Shown here piece by piece: positions 61,701-64,000 of a DNA stretch of 64,000 bases. The number at the start of each line of letters is the position of its first letter. Position 1 is the first letter of the stretch. The translations under genes and the position numbers were made by a program. This stretch comes from Apostichopus japonicus (Eukaryota > Echinodermata > Holothuroidea > Aspidochirotida > Stichopodidae). The stretch covers positions 29,134,398 through 29,198,397 of the forward strand of contig NC_092577.1 in the NCBI RefSeq assembly GCF_037975245.1, given 5' to 3'. The notes under the pieces are model-generated. The model searched no databases and was not told the DNA's origin. It saw nothing but the letters and a program-made list of their open reading frames with translations.

Positions 61701-63375
61701 GTTTGGACAAGAAACAGATGTAAGCCACTCTGAACTTGGTTTTAACTTTTGATGTAATTTCTTTCTTTATTAGACCAGAATTGGAGATAAGATACTCTTA
61801 AACTTGGATTAAAACTTGATTTCCCGGGTTCTAAGTTAGGAAACAGATGTGAAACACTCTTAAATTATAAGTTGCTTTTAATTTTGATTTCACTGTTTCA
61901 TTAGACACGAACCACACTTGAACTTGGTTTTAAGTTTTATTTCATTGTTTCTTACATAGCAACAAATGTGAAACACTCTTAGGTTGCTTTGAATTTAGAT
62001 TTCATTGTTTCTGCATTAGACCAGAAACAGATGTGAAATACTCTTAACTTGGTTTTAAAACTTGATTTCCTCGGTTCTAACTTAGGAAACAGATGTAAAA
62101 CACTCTTAATTTGCTTTCAGTTTTGATTTCATTGTTTCTAAATTAGAGAGAAACCATATAAGTCACTCATTACTTTCTGTTGTCTTTAATTTCCATGTTC
62201 TCAGTGTAGTGAAGTTAACATACAAATCACACTGTTTTGTTGTTTTTAAGTGTGATTAGATAGTAAAGTACAAGTTTCAAATATCATTGATTAAAATCTC
62301 AGGACTAGGTAGATTGCTTTTTTTTTATCTTTATGTCGGTAGGTGATAGCTTACTGTGACTTGCACGGTCATAGTCGCAAGCACAACGTCTTCATCTACG
62401 GCTGCGACCAGCAAGGCAAAGAAATGGATGCTGCCACCTTCCTCTGCCAAAGGCTGTTCCCTTGGCTCATCTCAAAGAAGGTATATTTTTTCGAGTTTTT
62501 GCCAAGAAGCATTTTTCTCCGTTTATATTTTGGTTTCATGACGTTCATATAACTCTACGTAATGAATCTTTTGCCAATATTCTATAACCTTTCCACAGGG
62601 AAGTTTTTTAAGAGAATAATTCCATGCTAATAATAATAATAATGGACATTTATAATGCACTATGCGTCAAAAAAGACAATCATGGCGCAGTGACACAAAC
62701 AGTGCAACAGCAAAACAAAAAACAGTAAACAAAGTACAAGACAAAAATGCAAGCAAAAATGGGAAACAGTGAACAATTAATTAAACAGTTTTCATCAGAT
62801 AAGTCTTGAGAGAGAGTTTAAATGAAGCAAGAGATTGACTGTGTTTTACATGTTCTGGAAGGCTGTTCCACAGAGAAGGGGCAGCAGCAGCAAAAGCTCT
62901 TTTGCCCCATGAACGATTGGAGCAATTTTCAAACAGAAGTAATTTATTGTGTGATCTCATGAAACTGCGATTTGCGTGATATGGATGCAGAAGTTCTGAC
63001 AAGTAGAATGCCAAAATTCTAACAAAATAGCGATATGTGAAAATCAATATTTTAAAAATAATTCGGTCTTTGATCGTGAGCCAGTGTAATTCTCTCAGAA
63101 TATGTGTGACATATTCCCTTGGCTTGGAACGGGTGACAATAGTTATTACTGAAGTTTCATTGTGATATTTAAGTGTCAAATGTTTTCCTCCCTTGGAGAC
63201 ATATATGCTTGTTTTTGGTCTTGCAGGCTCCAGACAAGTTCTCGTTTGGCGGTTGTAAGTTCCAAGTGAGACGTTGCAAAGAATCGACCGGCAGGGTGGT
63301 GATGTGGCGTCAGATGGGTATCACCAACAGCTTCACCATGGAAGCCACATTTTGTGGTAGCAAGAACATTCAGAG
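46722..63375 (+). CDS. AGBL2/AGBL3: Cytosolic carboxypeptidase, AGBL2/AGBL3 type (M14 family), 3' end outside window
   Basis: Twelve exons: 46722-46881, 47934-48056, 52590-52755, 53708-54231, 56476-56668, 57492-57646, 58621-58778, 59864-60050, 60598-60725, 61531-61719, 62343-62480 and 63227-63375. All splice phases agree (2270 nt, 756 codons plus two bases). The start ATG has G at -3 and +4 and an in-frame stop just upstream. The N-terminus is charged and probably helical. [11 protein letters not shown] and [12 protein letters not shown] lead into the beta-sandwich N-domain ([20 protein letters not shown]). The catalytic domain shows HPGE (zinc, about H573/E576), [31 protein letters not shown] (zinc H about 669) and [10 protein letters not shown] (catalytic E about 746). 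By homology it removes C-terminal acidic residues from tubulin and other proteins, often in ciliated cells. CCP2 versus CCP3 is undecided. Confidence 0.93.
47165..47645 (+). repeat. Minisatellite of GTATGAAGTAGACTATATGT units
   Basis: About 20 imperfect units of 18-24 bp in the first carboxypeptidase intron. The minus-strand frame rich in Tyr/His/Phe here is a by-product of the repeat. Confidence 0.88.
48205..48273 (+). repeat. Dispersed hammerhead-ribozyme-like repeat, copy 2
   Basis: Same block as the minus-strand copy at 22180-22240: GCCTTTGAAGAAG, a stem ATCCT-gct-AGGAT, then GGAAACATCAGGCCAAC and TTACTTTTA. It lies in the second carboxypeptidase intron. Confidence 0.45.
48895..49335. 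repeat. Direct duplication of ~200 bp with GGTCGTCC blocks
   Basis: The block around GACAATTATTGATCAT, GGACAGT(T)AA and GAAGGCCAAACA is present at 48900-49110 and again at 49142-49315. The second copy ends in inverted GGTCGTCC / GGACGACC motifs. It is non-coding and sits in an intron. Confidence 0.65.
50543..51075 (+). repeat. Minisatellite of tRNA 5'-half units ending in a full tRNA-like sequence
   Basis: Eight units of about 64 bp start at roughly 50543, 50608, 50674, 50738, 50802, 50867, 50931 and 50994. Each contains AAGGGGTGGATAGCTTAGTT and AGTAGAGCT, which reads like a tRNA acceptor strand and D-arm with an A box. Only the last unit continues into an anticodon-like arm (CTGGGCATGTAACCCAG, anticodon position TGT, Thr) and a degenerate B box (GGTCAGAATCC). 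Confidence 0.75.
52375..52585 (+). mobile_element. LINE 3' end abutting a carboxypeptidase exon
   Basis: The degenerate translation (AAxPSLWNxxP, IKSAP, RLKTYLF) and the tail GAGCATTGGGTTTTC... ATTATTATAATT match the 3' part of the element at 31690-31866. The tail ends only a few bases before the acceptor (aattgtag) of the exon at 52590. Confidence 0.65.
53165..53495. repeat. Imperfect direct duplication (~230 bp spacing)
   Basis: GTAGGTCTACA(G/A)TGGT and GGTCACAGACAG...TGCTxCTTGTAGAGAT occur at 53170-53300 and again at 53392-53492. It lies in the intron before the exon at 53708. Confidence 0.55.
54232..56475. other. Carboxypeptidase intron with dispersed repeat
   Basis: Mostly unrecognised. 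About 55770-56130 belongs to a dispersed family with GTTGTCC(A/G)A motifs and AACACCAGCTxTGG, also seen near 14510-14620 and 43440-43610. Confidence 0.4.
56709..57062. mobile_element. 354-bp non-autonomous inverted-repeat element
   Basis: The left end CAGGGATGTGCCCAGC is mirrored by GCGTGGGCACATCCCTG. The interior shares GGGGAGGGGGTGTCC and TGCTGGCACTT blocks with 32593-33100. The flanking octamers gattaatg and ttactttc do not match, so the target duplication is lost or absent. Confidence 0.7.
57797..58507. mobile_element. 711-bp hAT-like element built of AGTACT-rich repeats
   Basis: The left end CAGTGTTGTAGTC is mirrored by GTACTATAACACTG. Octamer flanks acattcat and ccgttgat match at 5 of 8, as for an old duplication. 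The interior is several copies of a unit of about 80-95 bp with GAGTACCAGTGTC(C/T)GAGTAC, AGCAGTTGAGACTC and TTTTATTCAAGTACTT. Confidence 0.75.
58915..59375 (+). repeat. Minisatellite of GAGGCTATGATGTTTA units
   Basis: About 25 short units (GTGAGGCT + ATGATGTTTACA or GTTTGATTGACAT) are organised as a higher-order repeat of about 180-190 bp present at least twice (around 58980-59165 and 59170-59350). It is intronic. Confidence 0.88.
60180..60325 (+). repeat. Purine-rich GGGAGGTAGA low-complexity repeat
   Basis: Irregular GGAGGTAG/GAGGGA units in the intron before the HPGE exon. No other signal. Confidence 0.8.
60598..60725 (+). CDS. AGBL2/AGBL3: Carboxypeptidase exon with the HPGE zinc-binding motif
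   Basis: [20 protein letters not shown] supplies the HxxE pair that binds catalytic zinc in M14 enzymes. It enters in phase 1 (tttattag|AT) and leaves in phase 0 (GCTAAT|gtaagt). Confidence 0.95.
61531..61719 (+). CDS. AGBL2/AGBL3: Carboxypeptidase exon with LNPDG and DLNR motifs
   Basis: [20 protein letters not shown] and LNRNF are highly conserved in cytosolic carboxypeptidases. The Asn-Arg pair positions the substrate C-terminal carboxylate in M14 enzymes. The exon is 63 codons, phase 0 at both ends. Its last bases and donor are echoed in a tandem repeat in the following intron. Confidence 0.95.
61711..62140 (+). repeat. Tandem repeat seeded by an exon-intron boundary
   Basis: Five to six degenerate units of roughly 65-125 bp each begin with GAAACAGATGT(G/A)A and CACTCTTAA, then CTTGGTTTTAAA and a TTTCATTGTTTCTNNATTAG tract. 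The first unit is the end of the exon at 61531-61719 plus its donor. Confidence 0.8.
62343..62480 (+). CDS. AGBL2/AGBL3: Carboxypeptidase exon with the third zinc ligand
   Basis: [19 protein letters not shown] contains the conserved His that completes the zinc site. Phase 0 at both ends. The donor is AAG|gtatat, weaker than its neighbours. Confidence 0.93.
62627..63180 (-). mobile_element. LINE 3' end with reverse-transcriptase C-terminus, reverse orientation
   Basis: The minus-strand translation contains [39 protein letters not shown] and [11 protein letters not shown]. This is the conserved C-terminal tail of CR1/L2/Jockey-type ORF2. The element ends in an (ATT)n tail at 62627-62642. It is 5'-truncated and sits about 45 bases upstream of the acceptor at 63226. 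Confidence 0.8.
63227..63375 (+). CDS. AGBL2/AGBL3: Carboxypeptidase exon with the catalytic glutamate
   Basis: [20 protein letters not shown] and ATFCGS carry the general-base Glu of M14 peptidases in its usual context. It ends in phase 2 (CAGAG|gttagt). The remaining C-terminal part must lie beyond the window. Confidence 0.93.
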
Positions 63376-63465
63376 GTTAGTAGACGCTAGGGAAAAATAT
63401 GACAGATTGTGGTACTGAATGGAAGAGAGGAGGGTGTACCTTATTCTAATTATTGAGAAGACATC

Positions 63466-63550
63466 CATGATAATAATAATAATAATGTAAGAATTTGTAA
63501 AGCACTTTTATCCAGTTAAAATAAACTGCTCAGAAGCAATATTGCTGACC
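63466..63550 (-). mobile_element. Retroelement 3' tail, reverse orientation
   Basis: The (TAA)n run at 63470-63485 followed by TTTGTAAAGCACTTTTA resembles the tail at 30371-30430. The element body is not clearly recognisable. Confidence 0.4.
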
Positions 63551-63914
63551 AGAGTGTGGTGGTGGGGGGGAGGGGGGGGGTTGGATGTCTGGTACAAGGC
63601 ATTGAATTGTAGAGCATCCATGGTGCATTTGCTGAATTGAAATGGAATGGGTTGTAGTAGGATAATAAATAGTCTAAAGGAACATGGACATAGTGTGGCT
63701 GGTGTTGACAGCTGCATCACTTTTGTTTAAATTGGAAAATATCGTCCATTCTGATTGGATAGTTCTGATGAAAAACTTTGGTACTTGAAAACAACAGTGA
63801 TACCTGGAAGTAAATTCCCAGGATAAGCAGAATGCCCGGAGGTCTCCTCTCTGCTGGATTTAATCATTAATCAGCTTGGCATATAACTTATGTATGTATT
63901 TGGATCCTCCTGCA

Positions 63915-64000
63915 AGCAGGAACTCACGAAGAAGCCATCATTGGCTTATCAAAGCTGCAAGCTGACCGAAGTCAGTCTCTTAGATTCATATTTAACGTCC
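63915..64000 (-). mobile_element. tRNA-derived SINE, cut by window end
   Basis: Matches the body of the SINE at 16840-17125 over ATTGGCTTATCAAAGC, CTGACCGAAGTCAGTCTCTTA and TTTAACGTCC. The tRNA-like head would lie beyond 64000. Confidence 0.65.

Overview
The window is animal genomic DNA: compact intron-split genes, AT-rich non-coding sequence, and a very heavy load of small DNA transposons, LINE 3' ends and tRNA-derived SINEs. The gene families and repeat types fit an invertebrate deuterostome, with an echinoderm the best guess. That assignment is inference, since no marker gene settles it. All genes lie on the + strand. | Layout. (1) Positions 1-5062 hold the 3' end of a hemopexin-domain (matrix-metalloproteinase-like) gene. 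A nearly identical ~3.99 kb tandem duplication gives it two copies of its terminal exons. (2) Positions 5107-9025 hold three inverted-repeat transposons. (3) Positions 13393-27895 hold a nearly complete FBXO9 (SCF ubiquitin-ligase substrate receptor) of 11 exons whose reading phases all agree. Its introns carry two hAT-like elements with perfect 8-bp target duplications, a MITE, two SINEs, LINE tails and a polypurine minisatellite. (4) Positions 27900-46400 are intergenic and largely a nest of transposons inside transposons. (5) Positions 46401-64000 hold a cytosolic carboxypeptidase of the AGBL2/AGBL3 (CCP2/CCP3) type, followed through 12 in-phase exons (756 codons) to the catalytic glutamate. 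The gene runs off the right edge. | FBXO9 selects proteins for ubiquitination, and the carboxypeptidase trims C-terminal residues of tubulin and related proteins. Nothing in the sequence links them functionally, so they look like ordinary neighbours. | The most novel signal is a family of ~2 kb non-coding transposons (three copies: 5112-7050, 32110-34410, 35242-37367) with TIR CAGGYGCGTATCCAGG and exact 5-bp target duplications (ACTAC, AATCA, ATCAT). They share a ~100-bp core, containing an imperfect hairpin, with several other families here whose termini differ and which make 8-bp duplications. The core occurs about 14 times in the window. One module carried by elements mobilised in apparently different ways is the observation most worth following up. 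No transposase gene is visible, so all these elements appear non-autonomous.
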